Shown: one piece after another, positions 1-8,250 of the stretch
Position numbering within the stretch: the first letter of the stretch is position 1
Layout: each line of letters starts with the position of its first letter
Virus record (IMG/VR): IMGVR_UViG_3300009537_000182
Coordinates: 1 to 23,611 of that record
DNA length: 23,611 bases
DNA from: a virus
Direction: 5' to 3' (one strand)
Translations under genes and position numbers: made by a program
The notes under the pieces: generated by a model
What the model was told of the DNA's origin: nothing
What the model saw: only the letters and a program-made list of their open reading frames with translations
The model's database searches: none

Positions 1-327
1 CTCCATTGCAATCCCAGTATCGTATTCAATATAATCTACTGTAGAATTAATTGTAACTGCCACCATATCCATGGCAGCATCATTAGGATTAGCATAAAAC
101 GGTAGCACTGCATCGGGGTGTGTTTTTTTAATTTTTAACTTCATTTTTTTTGCTTTGCATTTATCACAGTATTGCGCTTCTAAGTCATAATCTCCGATAC
201 CGGGATCGCCAATCATTGCCTGAAACTCTTCTGGGGTGAATTCCCGGCCAGTTTTAATTATGACAGAGCATTTACTACAGAGTAGTGCGAAATTACCGTT
301 ATTGAATTTGAATATTGCCTTTTCCAT
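1..327 (-). CDS. dut: Zinc-ribbon protein fused to dUTPase N-terminus (partial)
   Basis: The gene runs off the left edge; 109 codons are visible. Residues 1 to about 60 hold two CxxC pairs (CSKC and CDKC) that look like a small zinc ribbon. From about residue 62 the sequence becomes a dUTPase: LPFYANPNDAAMDMVA matches conserved motif 1 of trimeric dUTPases, which hydrolyse dUTP to dUMP and pyrophosphate and keep uracil out of DNA. The catalytic motifs further on lie outside the window. The junction has a run of eight A followed at once by an in-frame ATG (142-144), so dUTPase might also start there as a separate product. The 327 start lies only a few bases below the -10 box of a promoter, so the mRNA may be leaderless. 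The dUTPase call rests on one motif, but it is a strong one. Confidence 0.75.
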   Translation of the reverse strand, partial: MEKAIFKFNNGNFALLCSKCSVIIKTGREFTPEEFQAMIGDPGIGDYDLEAQYCDKCKAKKMKLKIKKTHPDAVLPFYANPNDAAMDMVAVTINSTVDYIEYDTGIAME

Positions 328-399
328 AACTTTAAATATAAGAAAAATTTCTCAGACTACCAAAAAAAACCACCTATTACCGTTATTAAATTTGAATAT
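292..399. repeat. Direct repeat of 24 bases flanking the promoter
   Basis: Bases 292-315 and 376-399 are identical at 23 of 24 positions (the difference is g304 versus a388). The first copy encodes residues of the N-terminus of the zinc-ribbon gene; the second lies 84 bases upstream, beyond the promoter. This looks like a remnant of a short tandem duplication that included the gene start. Confidence 0.85.
334..363 (-). promoter_or_regulatory. Promoter of the TTTGGTAGTCT family, copy A
   Basis: On the minus strand TTGGTA (358-363), 17 bases, then TATATT (335-340). The expected start point coincides with the ATG at 327, which implies a leaderless message for the zinc-ribbon/dUTPase gene. Confidence 0.75.
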
Positions 400-419
400 C
401 ATCATTAATTATAATTGGT

Positions 420-1001
420 TCAGTTTTTCACAATTTCATTTCCTGTTATTTGGGTGTTTCCGGATACCTTAACATTATTAGCTATCCAAGCATCCTCATA
501 TACAGTAGCATTTCCAAATACCTTAGCATTTCCAAATACCTTAGCCTTACCAAATACCTTAGCCTTACCATATACCTCAGCCATCATGTATATCTTAGTA
601 TCACCATATACCCAAGCATTCTCATATACAGTAGCATTACCAAATATCTTAGCATTTCCATATACCTTAGCATTCCCAGCTACCCAAGCATTCTCATATA
701 CTTTAACATTACCATATACCATAGCATCACCATATACCATAGCATTACCATATACCATAGCATCACCATATACCATAGCATTACCATATACCTTAGCATT
801 ATCATATACCATGGCATTACCATATACCTTAGCCGTCCCAAATACCTTAGCATCTTTAGTTATCCAACAGTTACCCTTCTGGGATAAATTGACTTCTGAT
901 TCAACCATTCCACCAAGGTCACCTTGTTTTACTTTACCAAAGTTTCTCAGGGCTTTGATTCTGAATAAATTTCCTATGGGGATCAGTTCGTATTTTTTCA
1001 T
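420..1001 (-). CDS. Hexapeptide-repeat beta-helix protein, YdcK-like
   Basis: 193 residues. Residues 1 to about 50 form a conserved head (including RIKALRNFG and GDLGGMVESE) of the kind that precedes the repeats in YdcK-like phage and prophage proteins. From about residue 52 to 190 there are some 23 units of six residues with the pattern [KMTW]V[YF]GNA, the pattern of a left-handed beta-helix. No acyltransferase-type catalytic residue is evident, and function is unknown; such proteins may be structural or binding proteins. The start ATG follows an A-rich stretch (AAAAAGAT) rather than a clear Shine-Dalgarno site; the same leader precedes the gene starting at 18381. It lies 17 bases after the HAD phosphatase gene and probably shares its transcript. 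A long plus-strand frame over the same DNA is a by-product of the repeats. Confidence 0.85.
   Translation of the reverse strand: MKKYELIPIGNLFRIKALRNFGKVKQGDLGGMVESEVNLSQKGNCWITKDAKVFGTAKVYGNAMVYDNAKVYGNAMVYGDAMVYGNAMVYGDAMVYGNVKVYENAWVAGNAKVYGNAKIFGNATVYENAWVYGDTKIYMMAEVYGKAKVFGKAKVFGNAKVFGNATVYEDAWIANNVKVSGNTQITGNEIVKN
438..848 (-). repeat. Tandem 18-base repeats encoding hexapeptide units
   Basis: About 23 imperfect units of 18 bases, each encoding one [KM]VYGNA-like hexapeptide. Some neighbouring units are almost identical at the DNA level (for example around 715-800), which suggests recent unit duplication. Confidence 0.85.
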
Positions 1002-1018
1002 ATCTTTTTCTTTTTTTA

Positions 1019-1552
1019 TTAATGTTTGGCTAATTTTGTAACTATTTTTACTTTAGGATATTTTTTCTTAAGATTACCTATCGCAGCTAAATTTGCTGGT
1101 ACATCATCAATGAACATTATATCATCATAGCCAGCATTAATTTGTGCTTCAACCCAATCAGCTTTAAGTTTAGGATTGGAACCAGCCACTGTAATCACTG
1201 GAATTCTAATTCCGTGCTTAAGCAGAAAATCATAAATAGGTTTAGGATTAGCTCTTGCTGTTAATATTACAGTTCTCCTATCTCTACCTGATGCTTTTAA
1301 AACAGAAATTAATTGACTGATATTATGGGTTATTAACTTCCCACCTCTCACAGAATTAAAATCTCTGAAGTCTTCTTTCTCACCAGGCTTAAGGACGTAT
1401 GCGCCATATTGGGCCGGATCTAATTTAAGTTCTGTTCCATCTGGTTTAGATATATAAACAAAGTTATGAACCGTTGCTAATGTATGATCGAAATCAAATG
1501 CACGAAGTTTCTTCTCCGTTAAAATTTGTTTAGCAATAGTATATAGTTTCAT
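1019..1552 (-). CDS. HAD-superfamily phosphatase
   Basis: 177 residues, the size of a compact capless HAD enzyme. Motif I is FDFDHT (residues 19-24), with D20 the likely nucleophile and D22 the general acid/base. Motif II is the threonine of ILTAR (T98). A lysine near 129-131 could serve as motif III, and IDDVPANL (148-155) carries the acidic pair of motif IV that binds magnesium. The family hydrolyses phosphate esters through a phospho-aspartate. The substrate cannot be read from sequence; in T4-like phages related domains act as nucleotide or polynucleotide 3'-phosphatases, which would fit the neighbouring nucleotide-metabolism genes (inference). It lies 26 bases after the reductase gene and is probably cotranscribed. 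Confidence 0.8.
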   Translation of the reverse strand: MKLYTIAKQILTEKKLRAFDFDHTLATVHNFVYISKPDGTELKLDPAQYGAYVLKPGEKEDFRDFNSVRGGKLITHNISQLISVLKASGRDRRTVILTARANPKPIYDFLLKHGIRIPVITVAGSNPKLKADWVEAQINAGYDDIMFIDDVPANLAAIGNLKKKYPKVKIVTKLAKH

Positions 1553-1578
1553 CCTATATAATTATTAACTATAATAAT

Positions 1579-3858
1579 TTATATAATTTCACAGCTACCA
1601 CCTGCGCAAGCAACTTCACCTTGTAGATTAGTTTCATCATCTAATTCAATGACTCTACTTAAATCAATATTATGTAAATGGCTTACCATTTCATTATACT
1701 GTTCTTCTGTTATATCTTCAAATGGAGCTTGGATATAAGTTCCGCCATCGTATGGAAGAACTGATAAACCATTATATGATTTTCTATTCTTCCACATCCA
1801 CACTCCCACTTCATCCCATTCATCATTCTTAATAGAAATGGTGGCAGAAATATTATGCTGATTGCTACCATTCCTATGACCACCTTTTATCCAATCATTG
1901 TGAATTAGTTTTACCCTCTTTAATAAATCTAATGCTGACTCAGTTCTTAGTATAGAACCATCAGGTGCTTTTTGTGGGATATTAATTACAGCTGTATCAT
2001 GTGGTCTGAAATATTCATCTTCCACCAGCTCTGGGTGATGAATACTCAAATAAGTATAAATTCCTTCATTCTTACCTACACGCAATCTCCTAATATAATA
2101 ATCATTATGCCAAGCGTGGATACCTGAAGATGTTCCTAATACACAACTGGCGGTTCCAGATGGTTTGACCGCCGTAATCCTCGCGGCTTTATTAATCCCA
2201 ATAAGATCTGCTATTCTTGCATTTTCTACTTTTGCTATCTCTGCAGATTCTTTTAAATCATAGTTAAATATTACACCAGATCCAATACCAGTCATTGATA
2301 CTCCGAGCAAAGCATCTTTCTTTGTAGTCTTCTCCCATACTGGCCTTAAGTAATGAAAATCAGTATAGCCTGCTTGAAGTGTTCCTATGAATGATGCTAC
2401 CCTTACTCTTTCATTTAAATCTTCCTGGGATTCGATATCAGAAACATTTACTTCTGTTAAATTGCAAAATTGGTTTGGGCGTAAGCTGATTTCACAGTTA
2501 TGTGCTAATATTCCATTAGCAAAGAAATTATGATTGTTTTCTACCTCAATATCATATACATCGTAAGTTTCTGGCTCTAAATGAAGTATTACCTTGCCAT
2601 CCGTTAAATCATCCATCAATAAAATATCATCTGGTATTAAATCTTTACATTCAATCCACCCCCTATTAATAGTATAAAATTTATGGTCTGGTGTGCAGAT
2701 TACTTTATTATAATTTTCATTTGAATGAACTATCATCCCAGTAACAATGGCGCCTTTCTGAGTTAAACATCCTGTTATAACATTGTCGTATTGCAATGTA
2801 CCAGTTTGTTCATTATATGTTTTAACTTTACATGAGCCACCATTATTAATGGATTCAACTATATCTTTAATAGCCAACGAACCATTATCAGTTTCTATTA
2901 AAGTATCTCCTATAAAACAACATGGATTAGTTCCCCAATCTTTATCATTAGTAAAGAATATCCCAGGCTCACCCGCACCTGATGCTTTGATTCTATCCCA
3001 TAAATTCATAAAGAAATCTTCTGTAATTCTATGCCTCACCAAAGATGCCGAATTGTTTGATCTACCCCGTTGAGGATTTAATTCCCACCAATTACCAGAT
3101 TTACATGATATCATTTCCATATCATCCGCTGAGAATAAACTAATCAATGCTGATCTTCTTATTCCTCCAGCTAATACTGCATCAGCTATGTGACAAACAA
3201 TATCATGCACTTCTAATGGAGATAATTGTGAACCTTCCTCTTTAGATTCCAATATACCTTTTATCTTAACAACACATTCAATTAAAGGTTGTGGGCCAGG
3301 AGCTTTACCACCAGACGTAATTAATTTAGCTCCTTTTGGTCTTATATCTCTAAAATCAAATGCGATGGTTGGTCCACCAAAGAAATAACTTTTCATTAAT
3401 AATTTTATAGCATCTGACCACCCTTCAACACTATCACCCACCAAATATCGTTTAGTTCTATTAGGATTAGGTTTAGTAATATCTGGTAATAATTCGATAT
3501 GATGCTTTTGAACACTAAGTCCAACCCCATTACCACATAGTAAACAAAACATGATTTCCTGGAAAGCTCTCCAATCATCTACTGGGAGATATGCGCAGTT
3601 ATATAATCTGTTAGGAGTAATCTCAATAGGTTTCCCAGCGAACTGTAAACTACGCATTGATGGTAATACTTTCTTTTCTAATACTAATTTATAGGCTTCT
3701 AAAATTTCTTCCTCTAATTGAGGATACTTTTTAATATGCATCTGCATATTCCTATCAACCAATTCCTCCCAAGTTTCTCTTCTTTGTTCTTTTGGTAAGT
3801 ATTTTGCATACTTCATAAAAACTGTAATATCGGATAAAATTTTATTGTTTATGTCCAT
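1579..3858 (-). CDS. nrdJ: Class II ribonucleotide reductase with internal intein
   Basis: 759 residues as translated, about 618 after removal of the intein (residues 314-454). It reduces ribonucleotides to deoxyribonucleotides for phage DNA synthesis. N311-P-C313 precedes the intein and C455-E456-I-S-L follows it, so splicing restores NPCCEISL, which matches the active-site NPCxE motif holding the thiyl-radical cysteine and catalytic glutamate. C88 (LYNCAY) and C465 match the redox pair, and the tail has CAGGSC (751-756) for re-reduction. I call class II (B12-dependent, monomeric NrdJ type) from the resemblance to the Lactobacillus enzyme and because no small radical-generating subunit is seen in the window; that gene could lie elsewhere. 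The mature protein is shorter than the 739-residue Lactobacillus enzyme. Confidence 0.85.
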   Translation of the reverse strand: MDINNKILSDITVFMKYAKYLPKEQRRETWEELVDRNMQMHIKKYPQLEEEILEAYKLVLEKKVLPSMRSLQFAGKPIEITPNRLYNCAYLPVDDWRAFQEIMFCLLCGNGVGLSVQKHHIELLPDITKPNPNRTKRYLVGDSVEGWSDAIKLLMKSYFFGGPTIAFDFRDIRPKGAKLITSGGKAPGPQPLIECVVKIKGILESKEEGSQLSPLEVHDIVCHIADAVLAGGIRRSALISLFSADDMEMISCKSGNWWELNPQRGRSNNSASLVRHRITEDFFMNLWDRIKASGAGEPGIFFTNDKDWGTNPCCFIGDTLIETDNGSLAIKDIVESINNGGSCKVKTYNEQTGTLQYDNVITGCLTQKGAIVTGMIVHSNENYNKVICTPDHKFYTINRGWIECKDLIPDDILLMDDLTDGKVILHLEPETYDVYDIEVENNHNFFANGILAHNCEISLRPNQFCNLTEVNVSDIESQEDLNERVRVASFIGTLQAGYTDFHYLRPVWEKTTKKDALLGVSMTGIGSGVIFNYDLKESAEIAKVENARIADLIGINKAARITAVKPSGTASCVLGTSSGIHAWHNDYYIRRLRVGKNEGIYTYLSIHHPELVEDEYFRPHDTAVINIPQKAPDGSILRTESALDLLKRVKLIHNDWIKGGHRNGSNQHNISATISIKNDEWDEVGVWMWKNRKSYNGLSVLPYDGGTYIQAPFEDITEEQYNEMVSHLHNIDLSRVIELDDETNLQGEVACAGGSCEII
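2497..2919 (-). other. Contiguous mini-intein in the reductase
   Basis: 141 residues. Block A is C314-FIGDTLIETDNG, block B ends in CTPDH (about residues 388-392), block F is YDVYDIEV and block G is NGILAHN ending in N454, with C455 as the +1 nucleophile. There is no room for a homing endonuclease domain. It occupies the same NPC|x site as the split intein NrdJ-1 known from metagenomic fractured genes, but here it is unbroken. Confidence 0.9.
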
Positions 3859-3900
3859 TGTAAATTGTGTATATTAATGGGTGGAATAATAAATATATGT

Positions 3901-5256
3901 TTATAGTAATTCTTCGTAACGTTTTGTTAAAACTTGTTTCAAAACATTAGTTGAATCGTTTATCTCTCTCCTGGTTTTTAAACCATTACTACTGTTGCTT
4001 TCAAATATTTGTACTCTACCATTAGATGCATTCATTTTTGCTGGGTATTCAATACCATCAGGACCAAATCTATTTTTGATTATGAAGAATCGGCCAGTCC
4101 CAGCAACTTTATCTTCAACTTTTCTTGATAAAGATATCACTACATCAGAGATCATTAATTTTTCATATGACTCAGAAATCTGATTGCCCGTGACGATGTC
4201 ATCAGTTTCAGAACTTCGATTACTTTGGCTAGCGGAAAATATCGGTATTTGATACTCCCCAGCCAATCCTCTAAGCTCTTCATATATATTACCTAAAGCG
4301 TGTCGCAATTCTCTTTTAGCCATACTACCCTGAGGTTTTAATAAATCCGCATAATCCACAATAATTAAATCAGGTTTAAATCCATTAAGAATACATTTTT
4401 CGATATGGGCGGATATAGTTATTACCGATGCAGTTTTGGTAGGAAAATATTTTACTACTAAATTACCTTTAATGTCCTGAACTTTTTTGATTACTTCTTC
4501 CTCGTGATATTTTAATTCCTGCGCCGCAATTCCAGAGATGATACTATCGTATCTCTTACCAGTATATTCTTCACCTAACTCTAATGTGTAATGAATTACA
4601 TTGTAATTATTTAATATAGCATAAGCACCGATATTGGATAATAACCACGATTTTCCTACCCCACTGGGTGCTACAAAAATAAACATCTCCCCCTTACCAG
4701 CACCGCCATCTGTAATATCAGTGATTAATGGCCATGGCAATGGAATACAATCCCTAGCCGCCTGTCGGAATCTATTAACTACTTCTTCTTTATAATCATG
4801 ACCAATAGATCTATTTTGACCGGCCTTTAATGCTTTATCAATAACAGATCTTATATCATCATATTTACCTTGTTCTAATAGATCGGCTGATTCTAACACT
4901 GCTTGTTTAATAGCTTGATTCTGACAAAAGATTAAGGTCTTTTCTTTTACTATTTCTAAATCCGTTGCTTCTAATTGCTTATAAGCTTCCTTTAAATTTT
5001 CTACGATTGAAACTTTTAACACATCATCATCTAAATCATGGATGATCATTTTTAATGCTTCGAGGGTGGGTAGAGCTTTATATTTTTTATAGTAATCTGA
5101 AAATGTTTTTATTATCCACCTATTGGCTTCGGAATCAAAATATTCAGGCTCAATAATATCCAGAGTTTGTTGGGTAAATTGAGAATCTGTTAAAAGTGAT
5201 ATTATTAATTTGCATTGGTAACTATATCCATATTCGGATAATGTTGAAATTGACAT
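3901..5256 (-). CDS. Replicative DNA helicase, DnaB/gp41 type
   Basis: 451 residues, typical for the T4 gp41/DnaB family. The first 150 residues are the helical DnaB N-terminal region. The RecA-like motor follows: Walker A APSGVGKS (196-203), a helicase E in TLELGEE (about 224-230), Walker B LIIVDYADLL (297-306), and FSASQSNR, the conserved glutamine/sensor motif. It would form a hexameric ring that unwinds DNA 5' to 3' at the phage fork and recruits primase. The start is supported by a good Shine-Dalgarno site (AAAGGAG) about 9 bases ahead. No intein interrupts it, although this family is a common intein host. It lies between the 5' nuclease and the reductase in a replication operon. Confidence 0.93.
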   Translation of the reverse strand: MSISTLSEYGYSYQCKLIISLLTDSQFTQQTLDIIEPEYFDSEANRWIIKTFSDYYKKYKALPTLEALKMIIHDLDDDVLKVSIVENLKEAYKQLEATDLEIVKEKTLIFCQNQAIKQAVLESADLLEQGKYDDIRSVIDKALKAGQNRSIGHDYKEEVVNRFRQAARDCIPLPWPLITDITDGGAGKGEMFIFVAPSGVGKSWLLSNIGAYAILNNYNVIHYTLELGEEYTGKRYDSIISGIAAQELKYHEEEVIKKVQDIKGNLVVKYFPTKTASVITISAHIEKCILNGFKPDLIIVDYADLLKPQGSMAKRELRHALGNIYEELRGLAGEYQIPIFSASQSNRSSETDDIVTGNQISESYEKLMISDVVISLSRKVEDKVAGTGRFFIIKNRFGPDGIEYPAKMNASNGRVQIFESNSSNGLKTRREINDSTNVLKQVLTKRYEELL

Positions 5257-5273
5257 AACTGTTTTTCTCCTTT

Positions 5274-6308
5274 CTATCTACTACTATAATTATCTAACAC
5301 TCCAAAAGAATTTCTAATCCAGGTTTGAATATATGGAATTTGTAAGTTATCTTCTATCGTTAATTTGATAAACTCAACCTGGTTTAATCTATCAATATTT
5401 CTTTCGTAATTATTAATTGCTGAAATTTTAGAATGCCCTGATATATCTACATCATTTAATTGCATAAGAATATGGTTTAACTTAATAGTTTCCTGCTCTT
5501 TAGTAATTTGCTGGGAAACCTTATCGTCTTTATCTTTGCAATGTTCAAATAACATATCCAATGATATTGTTTCTGTTGAATCAAATAATACCGGTAGGAG
5601 CTTTTGCAATGTTTTATCTCCTATTCCATTAAGACCTTTTATATTATCAGAGCTATCTCCCAACAAAGATTTATAAAGAATATAGTTATCTGGTTCTAAA
5701 TTGTATTCTTCTTTAAAGGATGATTTATCATATAATTTCTTTTTAGTTGGACTCCATACAGTTATCCTATCATTTATTAATTGTAGATAATCTTTATCGG
5801 AAGATGCTATCACCACTTCTTGCTTACAAACCTGGGTAGCTAAATATGCTATTACATCATCCGCTTCAACATTATCTAATGTAATAATAGTAACTGGTAG
5901 CGTTTCCAAATAAGCAATCAACCTCATTAATTGCCACTTCATTGATTGTTGCTCATCAACAATATTTTCAAACCCAATTGCTCTTCTGGGTTTGGAAGAT
6001 GGTTTCTTATTATCCTTATATCCAGAATATAATTTTCTTCTTCGTTGTGACCCACCCTTACCATCAAATACTATCACACAGCGGGTTGGTTTATGAATAT
6101 TTATTATAGATGTTAAACTGGTTAAAAATCCATAAAGTCCCCCAACATGTACCCCATCCGAATTTAATGATGGATTGGCACTAAATGACCGAATGAAATG
6201 ATTTAACCCATCAACGAATAAAACTTTAGACTCCGCTGTTAATGGCTCTTGAGTTTTATTATGAAGTTCTTCCTGAAGCTTGTTAAATAAATCTAAATAA
6301 TTAGTCAT
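5274..6308 (-). CDS. 5'-3' exonuclease, RNase H/FEN family
   Basis: 344 residues, close to T4 RNase H. Metal-binding acids of the FEN/5' nuclease fold are in order: D33 (LFVDGLNH), D82 (IVFDGKGG), E148/D150/D151 (VEADDV), D171/D173 (SSDKDYLQL) and D218/D221 (LLGDSSDN). These are followed by a helix-3-turn-helix signature, GLNGIGDKT (225-233). The basic stretch from about 89 to 109 fits the arch that clamps 5' flaps. It would remove RNA primers and 5' flaps from lagging-strand fragments. Its ATG lies inside the end of the third recombinase piece (8-base overlap), so the two are probably translationally coupled. Confidence 0.9.
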   Translation of the reverse strand: MTNYLDLFNKLQEELHNKTQEPLTAESKVLFVDGLNHFIRSFSANPSLNSDGVHVGGLYGFLTSLTSIINIHKPTRCVIVFDGKGGSQRRRKLYSGYKDNKKPSSKPRRAIGFENIVDEQQSMKWQLMRLIAYLETLPVTIITLDNVEADDVIAYLATQVCKQEVVIASSDKDYLQLINDRITVWSPTKKKLYDKSSFKEEYNLEPDNYILYKSLLGDSSDNIKGLNGIGDKTLQKLLPVLFDSTETISLDMLFEHCKDKDDKVSQQITKEQETIKLNHILMQLNDVDISGHSKISAINNYERNIDRLNQVEFIKLTIEDNLQIPYIQTWIRNSFGVLDNYSSR

Positions 6309-7134
6309 GTATATCTAATGATTCGTCAGAAAATTCTTTATCTTCTTCTGGTATTTCGTTTGAATTATATTTCATAATCATTTTATCACATATCGCATTA
6401 TACATGGATTCTTTTAGATCTGGATTCTTTTCAAACATATCTGGTAGTTGTTTTAATTGGAATTTAGTTATCTCTCCAGTTTCTTGGTCGGTATAAGTAT
6501 ACCAGGCACCGCCTACAGTTACAATATCATAATCTTTTAATTTGTTTATCCAACCATTTAAATCATCAATGCCAGAATCGAAATAGATATCAAATTCAGT
6601 TTTTCTAAATGGTGGTCCAACCCTATTCTTAATTACCTTTGCTTCGGTCTTAACACCAATAATAGCATCCACCCCATGGATCTTTGCTTTAATTTGTCCT
6701 ATTGATTTAAGTCTAAGTCTTACTGAAGAGTGGAAGCCTAGGGCTTTACCTCCAGATGTGGTGTTGTGATTTAATCTTCCGTTAGCTAAATAGGTATGTT
6801 CATCTTCTACCTCACAGTCTACCACCTGAATCGGTTCTTCAACTAAATGAAAGTCGGGATGTTCTTTGGCGAGTATTTCTATTCCATTCTCAACAAATTT
6901 GTGTTCCGCGGTAACTTTAATAATACTGTCTGTATAATGATTCTCTGATGTGGGTTTCACCACAAAAGAGGTCATAGGTTTATAAACCTCATTATTATTT
7001 TTATCTAATGTTAATATTTCTATTCCCATATACTCAATATCATACACATCCGGTGTAGTAACATCATTATTTAACAAGAACCTTTCTGAAAATTCTAGAA
7101 AGGTCAATTCTTCGTAAATATAATCATCTGTCAT
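6301..7134 (-). CDS. recA: Recombinase RecA/UvsX, piece 3 (C-intein plus C-terminal extein)
   Basis: 277 residues. Residues 1-124 are a C-intein: block B SIIKVTAEHKF (70-80), block F around VVDCEVEDEHTYL, and block G NGRLNHN ending at N124. From T125 the sequence is the C-terminal core of RecA: TTSGGKALGFHSSVRLRL is the DNA-binding L2 region and following strand, and the protein ends in an acidic tail like many RecA proteins. It makes sense only if joined in trans to piece 2, whose N-intein ends at 8254. Its start overlaps the stop of the endonuclease gene by four bases (ATGA), so translation is probably coupled, and it overlaps the 5' nuclease gene downstream. Confidence 0.9.
   Translation of the reverse strand: MTDDYIYEELTFLEFSERFLLNNDVTTPDVYDIEYMGIEILTLDKNNNEVYKPMTSFVVKPTSENHYTDSIIKVTAEHKFVENGIEILAKEHPDFHLVEEPIQVVDCEVEDEHTYLANGRLNHNTTSGGKALGFHSSVRLRLKSIGQIKAKIHGVDAIIGVKTEAKVIKNRVGPPFRKTEFDIYFDSGIDDLNGWINKLKDYDIVTVGGAWYTYTDQETGEITKFQLKQLPDMFEKNPDLKESMYNAICDKMIMKYNSNEIPEEDKEFSDESLDIHD
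6763..7134 (-). other. Split intein 2, C-intein (124 residues)
   Basis: Contains blocks B, F and G and the terminal asparagine, so it carries all splicing elements except block A. The +1 residue is threonine. Its partner is the 15-residue N-intein at 8254-8298. Confidence 0.88.
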
Positions 7135-8183
7135 AATAGTTCTTTTATTTGTTGTTTACAATGTTCTAAATTATTATTAATATCGGTTTCATAAATATAA
7201 TGATAATTAATTGAATTATCTAGAAAAACTCTTTTTTTATTTTCGTCATATTCCCATACCATTTTAGCGGTTCTATTTGAATGAGTGGTATCAGTATGGG
7301 CGAATAAAGTTGGATTTGCATGCCAAAAATCTCCATAACATTCAATAACCAAATTAGACTCAGGAATATAAAAATCTGGTATATATGTATTATCGGTAAA
7401 CATAAATACATCCTCATATCTCCATACTACTCCCAGCTCATTTAGTGTGATAGCGATTAGATATTCAATGCTATTCATGTTATGCCCATTACATTCATAT
7501 TTTTTATTTTTACTAGATGTTATCATTCTATAAAATTTGGCCTTATCATATAATTTTGCATCTTGCCACATTTTTTTTGCTGCAGCACTAATTTTATCTT
7601 TTCTAGATTGTTGTCTGTTTCTAGTAAGAACCATACTTCTGTATTCTGGGTCGTTCTTATATCGTTCACTTTGCTTCTTCCCACCCTTTTTATGACCTGC
7701 CACTACCTTTGGATTGTTTTTATAAGCAGCGACCCATTCTTCGTCTTTCCATCTTTCTGAATTCATTTTACCTATTATAGGCGCCCATTTTGTAGATCTG
7801 CGTTTTAGTTTCTGTCGGGTTTCAATACCAGCGGGTGAATCGTAATGTGTTCTAAGACTACATGATAACTTCTGTCGCATAGCTATAATATTATTATTCA
7901 TCAACTCTTTAACCTCTTCAGTTAAATTCAAATTATCTATACACCATTTTATCGCTGATTCTTTGGGGAATAATTTCTTTCTTTCTTTATAAACCAATGT
8001 GCCTATATCGGTTCCTAAATAATAGATAAAATATTCGACGACAGAAGAGCTAAGCGGCATTTTACCATTACTCATTCTTGGATATGGTTTTATCTTGTAT
8101 TCGACTTTTAACTTAAACGAAATACGCGGAATGATATCATCCCATTTAATTTCCACATTAAAGTATTCTTTAATTACATTCAT
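7131..8183 (-). CDS. Free-standing Vsr/EDxHD-like homing endonuclease
   Basis: About 350 residues. I chose the ATG at 8183, not the one at 8216, because it has a strong Shine-Dalgarno site (AGGAGGG, 8190-8196) six bases ahead. The middle is rich in K, R and W with repeated short motifs (KMNSERW, KKMWQDA), as in DNA-binding NUMOD-like modules. The C-terminal third has a Vsr-type nuclease core: NSIEYLI (glutamate), YIPDFYIP (aspartate), NLVIECYGDFWHANP (E, D and W-H), matching the pattern of the EDxHD homing endonucleases first described beside split inteins. The gene sits exactly between the two halves of split intein 2. It probably cuts intein-free recombinase alleles and drives spread of the element (inference). 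Confidence 0.83.
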   Translation of the reverse strand: MNVIKEYFNVEIKWDDIIPRISFKLKVEYKIKPYPRMSNGKMPLSSSVVEYFIYYLGTDIGTLVYKERKKLFPKESAIKWCIDNLNLTEEVKELMNNNIIAMRQKLSCSLRTHYDSPAGIETRQKLKRRSTKWAPIIGKMNSERWKDEEWVAAYKNNPKVVAGHKKGGKKQSERYKNDPEYRSMVLTRNRQQSRKDKISAAAKKMWQDAKLYDKAKFYRMITSSKNKKYECNGHNMNSIEYLIAITLNELGVVWRYEDVFMFTDNTYIPDFYIPESNLVIECYGDFWHANPTLFAHTDTTHSNRTAKMVWEYDENKKRVFLDNSINYHYIYETDINNNLEHCKQQIKELL

Positions 8184-8189
8184 TTTTGT

Positions 8190-8196
8190 CCCTCCT
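8190..8196 (-). promoter_or_regulatory. Ribosome binding site that fixes the endonuclease start
   Basis: AGGAGGG six bases ahead of the ATG at 8183. The upstream in-frame ATG at 8216 has no such site. This is one of the strongest Shine-Dalgarno sites in the window, unlike the recombinase pieces around it. Confidence 0.8.
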
Positions 8197-8250
8197 ATTG
8201 TTATTATATTATTCATTGATTATACTAATATATATGGTGGGACTAAAAAA

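Noticed and set aside
438-848. CRISPR array
   Set aside because: Repeat period is 18 bases without spacers and is in frame with a hexapeptide protein.
415-1041. Long plus-strand frames rich in Y, T, S, L and I over the repeat gene
   Set aside because: They are mirror images of the 18-base repeats of the minus-strand gene, which has a conserved non-repeat head. No plus-strand promoter or ribosome site.
8184-8216. Upstream ATG as start of the endonuclease
   Set aside because: The ATG at 8183 has AGGAGGG at ideal spacing; the upstream one has none.
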